DNA of 64,000 nucleotides, taken from contig OZ020599.1 in the NCBI GenBank assembly GCA_963971535.1, forward strand, positions 92,138,743 to 92,202,742, written 5' to 3'. The position numbers and the translations under genes were made by a program. This document shows positions 62,492 through 64,000 of the stretch, piece by piece (the first letter of the stretch is position 1; each line of letters opens with the position of its first letter). Under the pieces are notes generated by a model. It made no database searches, was not told the origin of the DNA, and was given only the letters and a program-made list of their open reading frames with translations. Source of the stretch: Notolepis coatsorum (lineage: Eukaryota; Chordata; Actinopteri; Aulopiformes; Paralepididae).

Positions 62492-62690
62492 GATCATTTA
62501 GCTGACACTTTTATCCAAAGCGACTCACAGGTTCTGTACGACAGGACATCAGGCAAGGCACACCTCTATCAGCTGAGTAACAATGGTCATCAAAGTGTTG
62601 AGTGCTACAGTGTAGATTAGTTTATTAGGACAAATGCATGACAGTAAGGTTAGTTAGGGTTAGATGATAAGAAATGATTGTTTTTCATGC
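62492..62690 (-). mobile_element. L2-type LINE 3' end, minus copy
   Basis: catttagctgacactttta, tccaaagcgactcacagg and ggttagttagggttag are the complement of the end of 49440-49925. Confidence 0.8.
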
Positions 62691-63385
62691 AAAATTAACT
62701 GGCTACCTAGATTTTATGTTTTTTCCCCATGCTATGCTATGATGAGCCACACTGAGATGTGAAGAACAACCGAGAAGTCATGGCGAGGTAAGTATCTTGA
62801 AGAAGCACACCATCGTACGCGGCCTGAGGTAAGATCAACTTCAATTTAAGACCATCAGAATATGAAGACAAGGAGCTATTTTATCTGATTCAAAACTTTG
62901 GCCATTCATTTACAAATTTTATTTAAAGCCTAATGCTGTAAGATCTAGTTAGATACAAAATCTGATAAAATTGTAGTGAATGTGACCTTCTTGACGTAAA
63001 GAATCACTGCTAATGCAATTGGCTTGCATTTCCTATTGTCAATTAAGTGATTTTATTTACAATGAATTGAATTAATCCCAAAATGATTTTCCACTTTAGC
63101 AGAAAGGCGTTGAATCATTTATGTGAGGAGTTTTCTAAGGCAGTGTTTATCACCCTCAGATCACGAATTGATGAGAGGACAGGACGAGTGAGACGACGCG
63201 TGACCTGAACCACGAAGCTGCGGACACAACCAGAGGCGACGACAACAACCGTGGGAGAACCATCCAACCCAGCCCACAGACATCCCCAAGAAAGTGGAGC
63301 AGAGGACCACGAAGGAGACTGACCAAGGAGACACTGACGAAGAGGAGATCAACCTTTTGACGGCCTCCACCCCGGCACTGCATGA
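62691..63385 (+). other. region upstream of the zinc-finger frame
   Basis: An acceptor-like tttatcaccctcag ends at 63160. From about 63280 an acidic frame (KKVEQRTTKETDQGDTDEEE) is open in a different frame from the zinc fingers and would need one shift near 63395 to join them. It could be 5' UTR, coding sequence with a frameshift, or pseudogene. Confidence 0.4.
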
Positions 63386-64000
63386 CCACGACAGACCGAG
63401 ATCAAGACGGAGTCTAACGTGGCTCTGTCGGACCACGGCGGGGAGCTGATCGTGGAGTCGGACAGCGGGATGGTGATCCACGAGACCCACGGCCTGGAGT
63501 GCAGCGAGTGCGGCGAGATCTTTGGCAGCATCGCCGACCTCCACCAGCACTTTGAGATCCACAAGGACATCAACCCGTACATCTGTGTCCACTGTGGCGA
63601 GAGCTTCGCCGTGGAGACCAGCCTCAAGCAGCACATGAAAATCCACACGAAAGAAAAGGCGTACGCCCCCACCGGGGTCGAGATGGTCGGCAAGGGCGTC
63701 ATCGACGCCTTCAACCTCAAGTCTCACCAGATGCCGGAGAAGCCCCATCAGTGCTCCGAGTGTAGCAAGAGCTTCGCGGCGGCCATCTCTCTCAGAGAAC
63801 ACATGAAGATGCACTCGGATGACAAGCCGTACAAGTGCACCCAGTGTAGGAAGAGCTTTGTACGCAGGAGGCATCTGAAGAAGCACCAGGAGCTCCACAC
63901 ACGCGAGAAGCCGTACACCTGTGGCCAGTGCAGTAAAGGCTTCACCACATCCTCCAACCTGAAGCAGCACCAGAAGACCCACGACGCGGGGGCCGGGGAC
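63386..64000 (+). CDS. C2H2 zinc-finger protein, partial
   Basis: Frame 2 is open from 63386 to the window end; the first ATG is at 63470 (MVIHETHG). It encodes a probable DNA-binding nuclear regulator with five C2H2 fingers: LECSECGEIF (about residues 9-31), YICVHCGESF (38-60), HQCSECSKSF (93-115), YKCTQCRKSF (121-143) and YTCGQCSKGF (149-171), with linkers TREKPY and SDDKPY. Between fingers 2 and 3 a segment (APTGVEMVGKGVIDAFNLKSH) has lost its cysteines. Upstream EIKTESNVALSD is acidic. No KRAB or BTB domain is in view. The gene continues to the right. As it lies antisense to nelfcd, whose first exons are further right, it may be nested in a nelfcd intron. It may be a real gene or a retrocopy. 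Confidence 0.85.

Noticed and set aside
57760..63400. N-terminal exons of nelfcd
   Set aside because: The expected conserved segments upstream of SDAGYQGE were looked for on the minus strand and not found, so they are placed beyond the window.
63161..63982. 273-codon minus-strand frame
   Set aside because: It is the antisense shadow of the zinc-finger frame, and its Leu-Val-rich composition follows from that.

Overview
This window is a piece of a teleost fish chromosome, judging from two spliced conserved eukaryotic genes, GT-AG introns, abundant CA, TC and AT microsatellites, and transposon families typical of ray-finned fish (DIRS, BEL/Pao, L2 with the eel UnaL2-type 3' stem-loop, tRNA-derived SINEs, hAT and piggyBac-like MITEs). 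The species cannot be named from the sequence alone.

Two conserved genes are read with confidence, both on the minus strand and in tandem. actr8 (INO80 subunit, actin-related protein 8) has its first five coding exons at 14220 down to 3153; the rest lies off the left edge. nelfcd (NELF-C/D, the TH1-like subunit of the negative elongation factor) has its last ten coding exons at 57746 down to the stop at 28534; its N-terminal exons lie off the right edge. Every exon joins in frame to the next one. About 14 kb of repeat-rich intergenic DNA separates the end of nelfcd from the start of actr8. A third, partial gene enters from the right: a plus-strand C2H2 zinc-finger exon from about 63386 to the end.

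Most of the rest is mobile and tandem DNA. Region by region: 1-3150 has tandem repeats, a 44-bp minisatellite split by a hAT element, and what look like decayed copies of the end of actr8 exon 5. Intron 2 of actr8 (4449-12090 is not far from the whole intron span) holds a 5.8-kb DIRS-type tyrosine-recombinase retrotransposon (5259-11045) with 157-bp terminal inverted repeats identical to each other. 12.4-14.9 kb holds nested LINE pieces around actr8 exons 1 and 2. 16.8-18.4 kb has two hAT MITEs with clean 8-bp target duplications. 23.1-28.4 kb is an L1-like head-to-tail composite inserted just downstream of the nelfcd stop codon. The nelfcd introns contain a 47/48-bp satellite array (29.9-31.25 kb), a very young BEL/Pao element (32481-39666) inserted in an older BEL-like LTR, several nested MITE and SINE insertions (42-55 kb), and many LINE tails. 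57.8-61.4 kb holds an L1 fragment interrupted by an LTR with a primer-binding site.

The host genes do not form an operon or pathway. They are two nuclear housekeeping genes, one in chromatin remodelling and one in promoter-proximal pausing of RNA polymerase II, whose introns have been swollen by repeated transposon insertion. The most noteworthy points are the DIRS element (intact ends, broken coding region, in-frame duplication inside the recombinase), the BEL element (near-identical LTRs, intact pol, damaged gag), a GC-AG intron in nelfcd, the L1 composite with a single shared target duplication, and the exon-5-like fossils beside actr8.
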